Source: an uncultured Flavobacteriales bacterium | Lineage (GTDB): Bacteria > Bacteroidota > Bacteroidia > Flavobacteriales_D > Crocinitomicaceae | DNA: 64,000 nt | Assembly (NCBI GenBank): GCA_913054135.1 | Contig: CAJXJK010000004.1 | Coordinates: 248,001 to 312,000, forward strand | Direction: 5' to 3' | Part shown: one piece after another, positions 8,155 to 18,800 of the stretch | Numbering within the stretch: position 1 is the first letter of the stretch | Layout of the letters: each line of letters begins with the position of its first letter | Made by a program: the position numbers and the translations under genes | The notes under the pieces: generated by a model | Database searches by the model: none | What the model was told of the DNA's origin: nothing | What the model saw: the letters and a program-made list of their open reading frames with translations, nothing else

Positions 8155-11100
8155 ATGAAGTGGATGAAAATAATAATATTGACCCTTGGATTTTGGTCGT
8201 CTTTTGGAACACAAGAGGCAAAGGCCCAAATTGACACAACTTTCTGGTTTGCTGCCCCATGGGTAACTCCAGATCATGCAGGAAATGTGCCTATGGCATT
8301 CCTATTTTCAACTTTCGGTAATGCCACTACAATTAGATTAAGACAACCGGCATCTACTTATGATACAACATTCACGGTTGCAGCTAATAGCCTTTTTTCA
8401 AAAGACTTAGCTCACATTTTAAATGAATTAGAAACGAAACCTGCCAATACTGTACTAACAACGGGTTTCGAGATTACTTCAGATTTTCCAATAATTGTTG
8501 TTTACGATTTTCTCTCTACTGCTAACAATCCTGAAACCTACTCACTAAAAGGTCAAAATGGTTTAGGATATGAATTTGTTTGCCCGTTCCAAACAAAATG
8601 GTTTAGCCAAAACATTTCTGGAATTGACCCCAAACAACAGATTAATATAACGGCAACTGAAGATAACACCACAATATATATAACACCCGAGTGTGATATT
8701 GTCGGACATGCTGCCGGAGTAACATACTCAGTATTTCTGCCTTTTGCAGGAAGCTCATATACTTGTGAGAACGTAGTATTAAATACGAATGTTCCTGGAA
8801 ATAATCTTTCGGGAACCGTGGTGGTTTCTGATAAGAAAATCGCAGTGACCTGTTCTGATGACTCAGTCCGATCAAGCGGAGGAGGTTGTTATGACCTTAT
8901 GGGTGACCAAATAGTTCCAGTAGACGTTATTGGTACTGACTATGTTGTAAGTAAAGGTTTCTTAGTGCCTGCTGGAGATGAGTCATTTTTTGTTGTTGCA
9001 ACTGAAAACTTCACTACTGTAACAATTGATGACGGAGTTACGATTACAACACAGATCTTAAATCAAGGAGAAACCTTTGCCCACAGTGTCACGGAACCCC
9101 TCACCTACATATCCACCGATAAAAATGTCTACCTATTGCACGCAACAGGTTACGGATGTGAAATGGGTGAAGCCCTGCTCCCTCCATTGAATTGTGCAGG
9201 ATCTGAACAAGTAAGTTTTACTCGAAACAAAACTCAACCTTTCTTTATTACATTGACATGTCCTGCGGGAGCAGAAGATGACTTTGTTTTGAATGGTAAT
9301 CCATTTATTATTGATCCATTAGACTTTGATCCTGTACCTGGAACGGCCGGCGCTTATGTTGGTGATACAATTGAGTTTTCAAATGCTCAAATTGCTATGA
9401 ATTCAAGTAATTTATTGACAAATTCTGCAGATTTCTTTTCAATGGGTGTATTCAACGGTGGAGCTACCGGCGGAGTATTATATCACTATTTATCTTCTTT
9501 CTTAAGAAGAGTTATCGTGGATGCAGGACCGGACACTACTTTGTGTAATGCAGAAACTGTCGTGAATCTTGATGGTGCCGTTTCTGGTGGAACAACCACT
9601 GGAATTTGGAGTGTATTAGATGGAGCAGGAACATTAAATACACCTACTAGTCTTACTACAACTTATGATCCTGTTCAATCTGATTATGATCAAGGAGTAT
9701 TGACTTTTGTATTAGAATCAACAGGTAATTGTGATCCTAAATTTGATACAGTGAAAGTAGCATTTATCCAATCTCCTATTGCAGATGCTGGATTAGATGA
9801 TATTTATTGTAAGAATAATGTGGGCGCAATTCCAATCAGTGGATCTGTGCAATTTGCAGTGGCATCTGAATGGTCAGGTGGATTTGGTGGTTCGATAGCG
9901 AATATTGCCGATTTGAACACTACTTATACACCTTCTCCAACAGACTTAGCGAATGACAGTGTTGCACTATACATTGAATCAGATGGTAGCTTTTTCGCAT
10001 GTCCTGATGATAAAGATACTTTAGTGATCTTCTTTACCGAACCACCGGTCGTAACGGCCGGACCAGATATTGTGGCCTGCGGAACAACTGATAGTGTTGC
10101 TGTGGCAGGTACGGTTAATGGACCAACAACTACCGGAATTTGGACAACTTCAGGTTCTGGAGCGTTTTCTCCATCTGAACTAGATTTAGGGAATCACTAC
10201 TTAATTACTTCAGCTGATACTACAATTGGATCAATTACTCTGGTCGTCACATCTACTAATAATGGTAACTGTTTGGCTGTATCTGACAGTTTGGTAGTCA
10301 CAATACTTGACCAACCTGTTGTAGATATTACAACTTTGGATTCATTATGCGCAAACAATCCAACAATTGACTTGACAGGTACTGTGACATCCGGTTATTC
10401 TACACTTTGGAATGTATTAGGTACAGGCGGAATTGCAGATCCAAATTCACTGAACACAACATACACTGTGACTCCAGCAGACACGATTGGTGGATTAATC
10501 CAAATTGAACTTGAAACAAATGGAGGACTTTGTCCAGTTGAAAAAGACACATTACTTATTACGTTTGTGGCACCTCCTATTGTAGATGCAGGATTAGACC
10601 AAGATTACTGTGATAACGAACCTGTTTCTTTAGCTGGTCTTTTAGGCGGAAGTGCAACTGGTGCAACTTGGGGTTCTACCGGAACTGGAATGTTTAATCC
10701 ATCTCCTAACTTATTAACGACTTTCTATTTCCCATCTAACCTAGACATCACTAATGGTTCAGTGGAATTGTTCTTGACGAGTTCAGCAGATTTTGGATGT
10801 CTTCCTGATAAGGACACTGCATTAATCACTTACAAACCTGCTCCGGAAGCAAACTTTACGAACTCTTCAGTTTGTCTGGGTGAGAATACTTTGTTTACTG
10901 ATCAATCAACAGTGTCTTCAGGGACAGTTGATAACTGGCAGTATGATTTTGGTGATGCACAGTCGTCAATCGCTCAAAATCCTAATCACACTTACACAGG
11001 ATCAGGACAGTTTAATGTGACTTTAATAGCAGGATCTGACAATGGATGTTTTGACACTATTACTCAAGCAATTTGGGTAAACCCTGAGCCAGTACCACTG

Positions 11101-11850
11101 TTCAATAATAATTATGCTTGTGAAAATGAAGTAATCTATTTCAATGACATCTCATTCTTAGCTTCCGGAAACATAGTTCAATGGGATTGGGACTTTGACA
11201 ATGGAGCGGGATCAAGTACTATTGAAAATCCAATTTTCACATTTGGTGTTCCAGGATCTTATCCTGTATCAATGACTGTAACTAGTGATTCAGGATGTGT
11301 TGCTACTATTACAAATGATGTACAAGTTTTAAGTGGCCCTACTGCTGCCTTTACAGTTAATCCAAATCCTGGATTGGCATTGGAAGATTTAGACCTTATT
11401 GATCAATCAACTGGTGGTCCTTTCACAAATTGGTTCTGGGACTTCGGAGATGGAATCGGAGGATCAGCTCAAAATGAAGTTCATCAGTACGCCGAAGGTG
11501 GATTCTTTGACGTGATCTTAACTGTTACAGATACTGCAGGTTGTACAGATTCAACTAAAAATGTGGTTCAAATTGCACTACTTCCTGTTTTACCAACAGC
11601 CTTCACTCCCAATGGCGACTCTGAAAATGATGTATTCATTATTAGGGGAGGACCATTCTTAGCTGCTAATTTCCAAATTTATAGCCAATGGGGTGAACTA
11701 GTATTTAGTACTGATGACGCAAACATTGGTTGGGACGGAACTTACAAAGGTGAAGATGCACCAGTAGGAGTTTACACTTGGACATTTACAGTAGTGATAA
11801 TTGGAGATAGAACAATAATTAAAGAAGGTGATGTCACCTTGATGAGATAG
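8155..11850 (+). CDS. Giant T9SS type B adhesin B (IgGFc-binding-like head, repeat modules, PKD domains)
   Basis: 1231 residues; signal peptide to about residue 25 (...SFGTQEAKAQ). The head (DTTFWFAAPWVTPDHAG, NITATEDNTTIYITP, VVVSDKKIAVTCS) is of the same IgGFc-binding-like type as adhesin A, so the two are paralogues. Five DAGxDxxxC modules begin near 9518, 9781, 10051, 10321 and 10582. Three PKD-like domains follow (WQYDFGDAQSS, WDWDFDNGAG, WFWDFGDGIGG), then a type B sorting domain (LPTAFTPNGDSENDVF ... WDGTYKGEDAPVGVY). T9SS-exported surface adhesin, function inferred. The next PorP/SprF start is 1 nt past its stop, so translation is probably coupled. Confidence 0.85.
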   Translation: MKWMKIIILTLGFWSSFGTQEAKAQIDTTFWFAAPWVTPDHAGNVPMAFLFSTFGNATTIRLRQPASTYDTTFTVAANSLFSKDLAHILNELETKPANTVLTTGFEITSDFPIIVVYDFLSTANNPETYSLKGQNGLGYEFVCPFQTKWFSQNISGIDPKQQINITATEDNTTIYITPECDIVGHAAGVTYSVFLPFAGSSYTCENVVLNTNVPGNNLSGTVVVSDKKIAVTCSDDSVRSSGGGCYDLMGDQIVPVDVIGTDYVVSKGFLVPAGDESFFVVATENFTTVTIDDGVTITTQILNQGETFAHSVTEPLTYISTDKNVYLLHATGYGCEMGEALLPPLNCAGSEQVSFTRNKTQPFFITLTCPAGAEDDFVLNGNPFIIDPLDFDPVPGTAGAYVGDTIEFSNAQIAMNSSNLLTNSADFFSMGVFNGGATGGVLYHYLSSFLRRVIVDAGPDTTLCNAETVVNLDGAVSGGTTTGIWSVLDGAGTLNTPTSLTTTYDPVQSDYDQGVLTFVLESTGNCDPKFDTVKVAFIQSPIADAGLDDIYCKNNVGAIPISGSVQFAVASEWSGGFGGSIANIADLNTTYTPSPTDLANDSVALYIESDGSFFACPDDKDTLVIFFTEPPVVTAGPDIVACGTTDSVAVAGTVNGPTTTGIWTTSGSGAFSPSELDLGNHYLITSADTTIGSITLVVTSTNNGNCLAVSDSLVVTILDQPVVDITTLDSLCANNPTIDLTGTVTSGYSTLWNVLGTGGIADPNSLNTTYTVTPADTIGGLIQIELETNGGLCPVEKDTLLITFVAPPIVDAGLDQDYCDNEPVSLAGLLGGSATGATWGSTGTGMFNPSPNLLTTFYFPSNLDITNGSVELFLTSSADFGCLPDKDTALITYKPAPEANFTNSSVCLGENTLFTDQSTVSSGTVDNWQYDFGDAQSSIAQNPNHTYTGSGQFNVTLIAGSDNGCFDTITQAIWVNPEPVPLFNNNYACENEVIYFNDISFLASGNIVQWDWDFDNGAGSSTIENPIFTFGVPGSYPVSMTVTSDSGCVATITNDVQVLSGPTAAFTVNPNPGLALEDLDLIDQSTGGPFTNWFWDFGDGIGGSAQNEVHQYAEGGFFDVILTVTDTAGCTDSTKNVVQIALLPVLPTAFTPNGDSENDVFIIRGGPFLAANFQIYSQWGELVFSTDDANIGWDGTYKGEDAPVGVYTWTFTVVIIGDRTIIKEGDVTLMR
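9518..10844 (+). repeat. Five tandem cysteine-containing modules in adhesin B
   Basis: Five copies with a period of about 260-270 bp carry the pattern VDAGxDxxxC ... LxGxVxGxTTGIW ... SPxxLxxxY ... LxLxSxxxxxC. One copy (near 10321) opens with VDITTLDSLC instead of VDAG. Copies are related to those in adhesins A and C. Confidence 0.65.
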
Positions 11851-11851
11851 C

Positions 11852-12850
11852 ATGAAGAGGAAAAATCTATACATATTGCTTTTCATTTGCTTTGGAGTTC
11901 AACTGAATTCTAAGGCACAGGATTTCCATTTATCAATGTATGATGCTGCACCAATGTTCTTGAACCCAGCAATGACTGGAATTGTCGAAGGACAATGGAG
12001 AGTGCACGCACATTACAGAACTCAATGGAAGGCAGTGAATTTCAAACCATTTCAAACGGCTCTTGTCAGCTTTGATAAGCCTGTTAAAAATTGGGGATTT
12101 GGTGGCCAAATTTCAAATTACAGAGCGGGAATTGGAAATTACAATGTTCTACAAGGATTAGGCTCAGTTGGTTATTCAGTTCCTCTAGATAAAAATAGAT
12201 CGAACATTATTGCATTTGGAGTGCAAGGTGGATTAAGCCAAAAATCAGTAGAACATCAATTACATACTTTCGATAACCAATACTCTAATGCCGACGGAGG
12301 TACTTTTGACAACTCAATGGATAATGGGGAATCTTTCGGAGGTCAATCTTTTATTCTTCCTGAGTTGAATGCTGGATTTCTTTATTACTACGCAAAACAA
12401 CAAAGTATACTCAACCCTTTTGTAGGAGTGTCTGCATTTAATCTATTGACTCCAACTGAAAGCTGGTACGGAGCAGACAACAAACTGCCAATGAGGTTTT
12501 ACGGTCACGTAGGAACTAGAATTAACATAACAGAAATCATATATGTGATACCTAAAGTTCTTTATATGAGGCAAGAGCAGTTTCAAGAGATGACATTTGC
12601 TGCCGATCTTGGGGTTTTCTTGAAGAAAAGTGAACTGTACTTATTAGGTGGATTAATCTACAGAAATAAAGACGCAGCCATAATGAGCGTTGGTCTTAAG
12701 AAAGCTAATTACATTGCAAAGGTGAGTTATGATGTGAACCTTTCAACTCTCTCTACAGCTTCAACTGGTAGAGGTGGTTTCGAAGTTTCATTCACTTACA
12801 TGCATCAAAATAAAGACAAGAAAACGGTAAAAATCTGTCCGAGATTATGA
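11852..12850 (+). CDS. PorP/SprF-family membrane protein, cassette 1
   Basis: 332 residues; signal peptide ends near FGVQLNSKAQ. The mature start DFHLSMYDAAPMFLNPAMTG and the downstream HAHYRTQW are PorP/SprF signatures, followed by barrel-like strands (WGFGGQISNYRAGIGNYN). It ends with KTVKICPRL. The ATG follows the adhesin B stop by 1 nt and the stop overlaps the next start (ATGA), so the three genes adhesin B, PorP/SprF and PorE-like form one tightly coupled unit. It is closely related over its full length to the PorP/SprF protein at 23.6-24.6 kb. A dedicated partner of adhesin B is the likely role. Confidence 0.87.
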   Translation: MKRKNLYILLFICFGVQLNSKAQDFHLSMYDAAPMFLNPAMTGIVEGQWRVHAHYRTQWKAVNFKPFQTALVSFDKPVKNWGFGGQISNYRAGIGNYNVLQGLGSVGYSVPLDKNRSNIIAFGVQGGLSQKSVEHQLHTFDNQYSNADGGTFDNSMDNGESFGGQSFILPELNAGFLYYYAKQQSILNPFVGVSAFNLLTPTESWYGADNKLPMRFYGHVGTRINITEIIYVIPKVLYMRQEQFQEMTFAADLGVFLKKSELYLLGGLIYRNKDAAIMSVGLKKANYIAKVSYDVNLSTLSTASTGRGGFEVSFTYMHQNKDKKTVKICPRL

Positions 12851-14955
12851 TGAAATTATTACCTAAACTTTTACTTTTCTTTGGATTAGCAATCTTTGCC
12901 TTGAATGCATCCGCTCAGTCTAAAAAAGTTTGGATGTATAAAGCTGATTTTTTCTATGAAAAAAATGACTTTGCATCTGCCTTAAGACTTTATCAAATGG
13001 TTCTTAACGATTCATTAGGACTGTCAACAAGAGTAATTCCTTATGAGCATGTAATTTCTAATCAAAAACTAAAAGTTCCAAAAGACGGCAATGATTCTGT
13101 TAAGACAGTTAGCACTGAAGACTATGTTCATCATCAAATTGCTATGTGTTACAGAAAGTCTTATGACTACGAAAGAGCATTAGAACATTTTGAAAAATCT
13201 GCATCTACAGGAGGCTACACTGATGACTTCTATTATATAGCCAATTCAAAGATGAATATGGGTCAATACCCTGAAGCTATGGAAGCCTATGGTAAATTCA
13301 TAGGAATGGAAGATGCTGGGGACAAACTTCTTGAGAGAAGCCTTGACGATATGTCGGGTTGTAATTATGCTATCAAACTTGAAGCAGATGATGACGTTTT
13401 TGTAAACATTGCTGACACCGCGGTATTTAATAAAGGAACAAGTGCATTCGGAGTTACTTATTGGGGTAAAGATGGAAAAGTAGTATTCTCAAGCGCCAGA
13501 AAAGGTAGTGTACTTCTTGACCCTGAAACTCAAGACCCTGAATACCTGCTTGATTTATATTGGACTGAAAAAGGTGAAGGTGAAGAAAAGTATTCAGCAC
13601 CAACAAATTTTGGGAGACCTTTGAACTCTTCAAGACACGAAGCTTCAGGTTGCTTTGATCAAGGACACGCAATTTTCTTTACCCGTTGGGGAGATGATAA
13701 TCAAAGAGAAAGATATATCTATGTTGCAAGGGAAATTGGAATGAGATTTTTTGAGTCTCAGAAATTAGATTCAACTGTAAATTTCCCAGGATTCCAATCG
13801 ATAAACCCATACGTTACTCCTGATGGTAAATACCTCTACTACTCTTCTAACAGACCAGGAGGAGAAGGTGGATTTGATATTTGGAGAATAAAGCTGGGAG
13901 AAAATGGACAACTAGATGGACAACCTGAAAACATTGGTAAGCCAGTGAACTCTGACGCAGACGAGAGATCACCATTCTATCATGAGACTTCTAAAACACT
14001 ATTCTTTAGCTCAGACGGGCATAAAACAATTGGTGGATTAGATATTTTCAAAGCTAATTATGACGTAGACGCCGAATACTTCAGCATACCTAAAAACATG
14101 GGTACGCCAGTGAATTCGGAACATGACGACAGCTATTTTATAACAAATGATGATTTAACTGAAGGATTCATTTCTTCTAATAGAGACACATGTACAATGT
14201 GTGACTCTTCTTTTCAAGCGCTTTGTTCAAGCTGTTATAAAATCTTTGAAGTTGAATTACCACCTCTTGAATTTAAAATCTCAGGTTACGTATTTGATAT
14301 GGCTACTAACGAAATTATTCCAAACGCTTCGGTAGAGTTCAAAGATGTTACTTATCAATGGGAACACTTTGAATTGAAGACAGACGAGAAAGGATACTAT
14401 GAGCACGAATTGATCCCTAAGCTTGAATTGTTCTTGAGAGCTCAGAAAAAAGATTACTTCGCCGACAAAGCAATAGTATTTACATCAGGCGAAACTGAGT
14501 CTAGAAATTATACCCAAGATTTTTACTTAGAAAAAATTCCAAAGGGAGAAATCACCATTGAAGGTATTGAATATGATTACGACAAAGCAACTCTTCGTCC
14601 TAAATCAAAAGAGATTCTTGACAATTTGATTGAATTCTTAGAGCTTAACAATAATTTGAAAATTGAAATTCGTTCTCATACTGATGAAAGAGGAAGTGAT
14701 TCATATAACTTAAAATTATCTCAACGAAGAGCGCAATCAGTAGTTGACTACCTAATTGAGCATGGAATACCAATGGAACGTTTAGTACCGAAAGGATATG
14801 GCGAAACAAAGCCTGCTGAGATTGCTGATCATAATGGAGACAAAGTGATCTTGACTCCAGAGTACATTTATGCTCTTACTGACAAAGATCTTCAGGACCA
14901 ATATCACCAAAGAAATAGAAGAACGGCCTTCTTCGTTCTAGGACAAGACGAATAG
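12847..14955 (+). CDS. PorE-like OmpA-family lipoprotein/periplasmic protein, cassette 1
   Basis: 702 residues with signal peptide (…FALNASAQ). Domain order: TPR-like repeats (~28-170); a PD40/WD40-like beta-propeller (~200-450) with the blades YYSSNRPGGEGGFDIW and LFFSSDGHKTIGGLDIF; a cysteine cluster (TCTMCDSSFQALCSSC); a carboxypeptidase-regulatory-like fold (~470-560, ISGYVFDMATNEIIPNASVE); and a C-terminal OmpA peptidoglycan-binding domain (~575-700, RSHTDERGSDSYNL, GYGETKP). This is the architecture of PorE, the T9SS component that links the machine to peptidoglycan. There is no obvious lipobox. It probably anchors the neighbouring PorP/SprF-adhesin pair to the cell wall. It is a close paralogue of the protein at 24.6-26.7 kb. 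Confidence 0.87.
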   Translation: MMKLLPKLLLFFGLAIFALNASAQSKKVWMYKADFFYEKNDFASALRLYQMVLNDSLGLSTRVIPYEHVISNQKLKVPKDGNDSVKTVSTEDYVHHQIAMCYRKSYDYERALEHFEKSASTGGYTDDFYYIANSKMNMGQYPEAMEAYGKFIGMEDAGDKLLERSLDDMSGCNYAIKLEADDDVFVNIADTAVFNKGTSAFGVTYWGKDGKVVFSSARKGSVLLDPETQDPEYLLDLYWTEKGEGEEKYSAPTNFGRPLNSSRHEASGCFDQGHAIFFTRWGDDNQRERYIYVAREIGMRFFESQKLDSTVNFPGFQSINPYVTPDGKYLYYSSNRPGGEGGFDIWRIKLGENGQLDGQPENIGKPVNSDADERSPFYHETSKTLFFSSDGHKTIGGLDIFKANYDVDAEYFSIPKNMGTPVNSEHDDSYFITNDDLTEGFISSNRDTCTMCDSSFQALCSSCYKIFEVELPPLEFKISGYVFDMATNEIIPNASVEFKDVTYQWEHFELKTDEKGYYEHELIPKLELFLRAQKKDYFADKAIVFTSGETESRNYTQDFYLEKIPKGEITIEGIEYDYDKATLRPKSKEILDNLIEFLELNNNLKIEIRSHTDERGSDSYNLKLSQRRAQSVVDYLIEHGIPMERLVPKGYGETKPAEIADHNGDKVILTPEYIYALTDKDLQDQYHQRNRRTAFFVLGQDE

Positions 14956-14959
14956 AGAA

Positions 14960-15196
14960 ATGAAGTCTCTTGTCGTTCTTGGGTGTCTTTTCTCTTTTAT
15001 AGGTGCTGGGGTCATACACTTCTTAGCTGAAGGCAAGTCTGGATTGAAATCCAAAATATTACCTGAATCCTACAACAATCTGATTGATCAGGAGATTGCA
15101 CAACTCAATATTTACCGTCTAATTGCCTTTAGCCTAGGAATAATAATGTTGATTCTGTCAATCAAATTACTTAGTAACAAGAACGCAATACAGTAA
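14960..15196 (+). CDS. Small two-helix membrane protein, unknown
   Basis: 78 residues with two predicted membrane helices (about 3-21 and 52-71) and a short charged loop containing KSKILPESYNNLIDQE. The ATG is 4 nt behind the PorE-like stop, so it may belong to the same transcript. Its last 26 bp overlap the 3' end of the convergent gene. No family recognised; good codon structure and operon spacing support a real gene. Confidence 0.6.
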   Translation: MKSLVVLGCLFSFIGAGVIHFLAEGKSGLKSKILPESYNNLIDQEIAQLNIYRLIAFSLGIIMLILSIKLLSNKNAIQ

Positions 15197-15716
15197 GGTA
15201 ATCCTGAGGTTCTAGATGAGTAGTGTCAGACAAAAGATAAAAGCAAAATTGTGAAGTCAAACTGGTCCCTTTTGCTTCTTTATACATGAAACCCTCCATT
15301 AATAATTCAACTCCTATCTCTTTTGAGAATTTTTGAATTTTGTATCCCAATTCGATTTCTATCTTATTATATTCAATAAAATCTAAGTAGTACAATTCCT
15401 GGTTGATGTCGCTCATTGAAGCATCAAATTGCCGAATGCTGTATGTCTCCAATTCCTCAAAGTAAGATTCGATCCAAATTGTATCAAGGCTGGCAATCAA
15501 TGTGTTGAAATTAATTTCAAATGCTGATTGCAGAGAATCCAAATACATCATACCATTTGCAAGTACAATAGAGCGACTTGAATCTATCTCTTTTTTAACT
15601 TGAGAATAGTAAGCACTAGCAAATATCACAGAGTCCATATTTACATATGCGTGCTTTTCTTGTCCATTTGCCGTTACTGAAGACAATATAAATAGCAAAG
15701 AAAGGAATTTCATCAT
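15171..15716 (-). CDS. Exported OmpH/Skp-like protein, tentative
   Basis: 181 residues, signal peptide ending near SVTANGQ. The mature start AYVNMDSVIFASAYYSQVKKEID resembles the opening of OmpH/Skp periplasmic chaperones (strand, then long helix), and the rest is rich in helix-forming charged residues with many tyrosines. The C-terminal part (TSLTSQFCFYLLSDTTH) is unlike typical Skp. Its promoter region is short and shares the gap with the terminator of the gene behind it. Chaperone function is a weak inference. Confidence 0.55.
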   Translation of the reverse strand: MMKFLSLLFILSSVTANGQEKHAYVNMDSVIFASAYYSQVKKEIDSSRSIVLANGMMYLDSLQSAFEINFNTLIASLDTIWIESYFEELETYSIRQFDASMSDINQELYYLDFIEYNKIEIELGYKIQKFSKEIGVELLMEGFMYKEAKGTSLTSQFCFYLLSDTTHLEPQDYLTVLRSCY

Positions 15717-15788
15717 ACTGCTATAAAACTACAGCTAGTAAGCCTTCTTAACAATTTCTATGTCTTAAGCTTTCATAAAAAGTGAGAC

Positions 15789-15823
15789 AAAAAAAATCCG
15801 CTCTTGAAAAACAAGAGCGGATT
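15789..15823 (-). terminator. Rho-independent terminator of the propeller/T9SS gene
   Basis: A perfect 12-bp stem (AATCCGCTCTTG / CAAGAGCGGATT) with a 5-nt loop. Read on the minus strand it is followed by a run of T (A8 on the plus strand). It stands about 20 nt after the stop of the large minus-strand gene. Confidence 0.9.
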
Positions 15824-15841
15824 CTATTTTAAAAAGTCCTT

Positions 15842-18800
15842 TTAGTTTTTGATAATCCTCTTAGAAACGACTTGGTCTCCTTTAACGATTTGCAAGAAGT
15901 ATACGCCATCTTCAAATCCGTTCAAATCAAAATTGTTGATTCCAGAATTAAGTATGCTCTGATTCAATACTACTTGACCATTAACATTTATAATTTGTAT
16001 TAAATCAATGTCCTCAGTCAATTCAACATTGATAACTCCGTTTGTCGGATTAGGATAAACCTTAACTTCAAATGCTTCATTTTGATCAAAGCCAATATCG
16101 TCTATCACAATAATGTTTGTTACTTCAGAGAACTTAGAACATCCATTGCCATCAGTGTATAGTAATGTGTATGATCCGTTCACTCCTTCATTTACCCAGT
16201 TCAATGAGTCGTTATCTCCACCCGTCACAGGAGACCCATCAAAATACCATTGATTTCCTGAGCTATAAGAAGAAACTAACCAGGCTCCATTTTCAAAGAT
16301 TACTGGCGAAGTTGGTAGTGTGTTTACAGTAACTAAAACTGAGTCTTCACCAAAACAGCTGTTTACATCAAAGGCGTCAACATAATACCAAGTATCTACT
16401 GTTGCATAAGACCAAGGATCTGAAACAATTATAGATGATAATGATGGGTCGTTATCCCAAACATATGTATCTCCACCAGTCGCCATCAGTTGTAATGAGT
16501 CTCCAATACACATTGAAGTATCGGCACCAGCATCAATTGTAGGTAGAGCGTTAAGACCAACCGTTACACTAGCGGTGTTCTCACACATAGTAGTAGAATT
16601 CGTTCCAGTAACTGAGAAAGTTGTGATTGTAATAGGCTCTGAAATTGGGTTACTTATATTAGTTGCAGTTATGAATGTAGGATGAAAATCCCATTGGTAC
16701 GTGTCAGCTCCTGTTGCAAGTAATGGCGCTTGAGATCCAACGCACACATTAAAGTCTACACCTGCCGAAACATTTGGTAAAGGATCAACACTAATGAAAA
16801 CTGAATCAATGTTCGTACACATGTTCACATCCGTTCCAGATACATAAAACCAAGTATCCACTGTATTAGAAGCTACCGGATTACTAATTGTCTCATTTGA
16901 AAGGTCAGAGTTTGCTGTCCAAACCCAAGTCAGAGCTCCTGTTGCAAATAATTGAGAATCGTCACCAATGCAATGTGAATCAGCCGGTCCAGCATCAATT
17001 CCAGGTAAAGAAATTGTAGAAATGGTTACATCATCAGTATCAATACATCCGTTACCATCTGTTCCCGTTACTGTGAATGTCGTTAATGAAGGCGGAAATG
17101 CATCTGGGTCAGCATCAACTAAAGTTGATAAGTATGGAGATGAATCCCACAAATAAGATACAGCTCCTGTTGCCAACAATCCAATAGTATCACCTACACA
17201 AATCTGATCATCCAGTCCTGCATTAACCACAGGAGAAGTGAATAATGAAATTTGAATAGAATCGTTGTTTTCACATCCGTTTCCATCAGTACCTGTTACA
17301 TAATACCATGTTTGAGAAGTTGGTGACGCAATAGGGTTAGGAATATTCAATTGAGACAATGTAGCATCAACATCCCATAAGTAAGTAGCTGCGCCAGTTG
17401 CATTCATTGGATAACTATCTTCAGGACAAATTGAAGTGTTAGTTCCTGCATCCACGTTTGGTAAGGCAAAGGCGGTCACATTTGCATTGGCAGAATTTAC
17501 ACATCCGTTCGTGTCAGTTATTGTTACAGTGTAAGTTCCTGTTGAATACACTGTAGTAAAACTATCTACTGAAGAAGTACTCCAAGAATACAAGTCATAA
17601 GTGTCTGTGTATAGTGTTACTGAATCTCCAGTACAGAAGCTTAAAGGTGTGTCATTGTAAATAGTTGGCGAAGGGATTGAATTCACCACAACAGTCACAG
17701 TATCAAAATCAACACAACCCGAAGCGCTTTCACTACTCACTGTATAAACAGATGTCGTGTTCGGGTCTGCCGTTGTTGTTCCACAAGATGTGCATGACAA
17801 ACTCCCAGCATCACCAGATAAAACGGCCCAAGTGATGTTTATACCACCAGTTGCAGTTAAATCAACATCTTGTCCAAGACAAATTGCTGTATCAGCAGAA
17901 GCTACCGTGGTTAACTGACAATATTTAATTGTACTATAATCTAAGTTCGTTACTCCACCGTGACTTGAACCAGTTACAAAAATATTTTCTGTAGGATCTA
18001 GCTGCATTTTTACTGCTTGATCACTTAAACCTGAAGGGCCATCAAATCTTGTATCCCAGATCAGATTACCTGATACATCATATTTTACGGTTGTATAATC
18101 ATTATTAACACCTGCCTCGTAGCTATAACCTGTTAAGTAAACAAATCCAGTTCCCGATAATTGAATATCAGTAGCTTCATCAAACCCTAATCCTGTACTA
18201 GTGTATCGGTCATCCCATAAGAATGTTCCATTATTATCATAGGCGATAGTATAGTAATCTTCAGAAGAAGCTAAAGACTTAGATCTACCAGTAACAAAAA
18301 TATTACCCGAAACTTGATCAACAGCTATGGCGTTAATTCTATCTAAAGCGGTTGCGTCACCAGAATAAGTTTCTGTCCATTGCCATACACAATTGTTATT
18401 GAATTTCATTGTGGCATAATCTTCTTCCTCTACAGGAGCATTAAAGGCTTGTCCCGCAATAATAATATTACCAGCCGCATCTAATTCCATTGCATTTGGC
18501 GTATCTAAACCATTAAACCCAGCATCAACTGTAGCTTGATTAGTTGGAGCACCTCCTGTTGGAGCATACTTCATAACTAAAAAATCAAAATAAGAAGTTC
18601 CCGACCCTACGTCAGAATGTCCACCTACATAGATGTTATTTGAAGCATCTGTTTTAACAATTTTTGCTTCATCATTATTAGTAGTTCCATTTGAATAAGA
18701 CCAATCTAGGAGTCCTGTAACCCCATCAACTTTAACCACTAAGTAATTAATATCAGTTGCGCTAAATGAAAATGTTCCTGCTGCAATTACGTCATTATTA

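Noticed and set aside
7997-8260. Two long frames on the minus strand across the PorP/SprF-adhesin B junction
   Set aside because: They are antisense to lysine-rich codons (AAG/AAA runs read as Phe/Ser/Leu) and span the ends of two real genes.
3680-11850. Immunoglobulin-binding virulence factors
   Set aside because: The head domain is only named after a mucus protein; nothing in the sequence supports antibody binding or a host-associated life.
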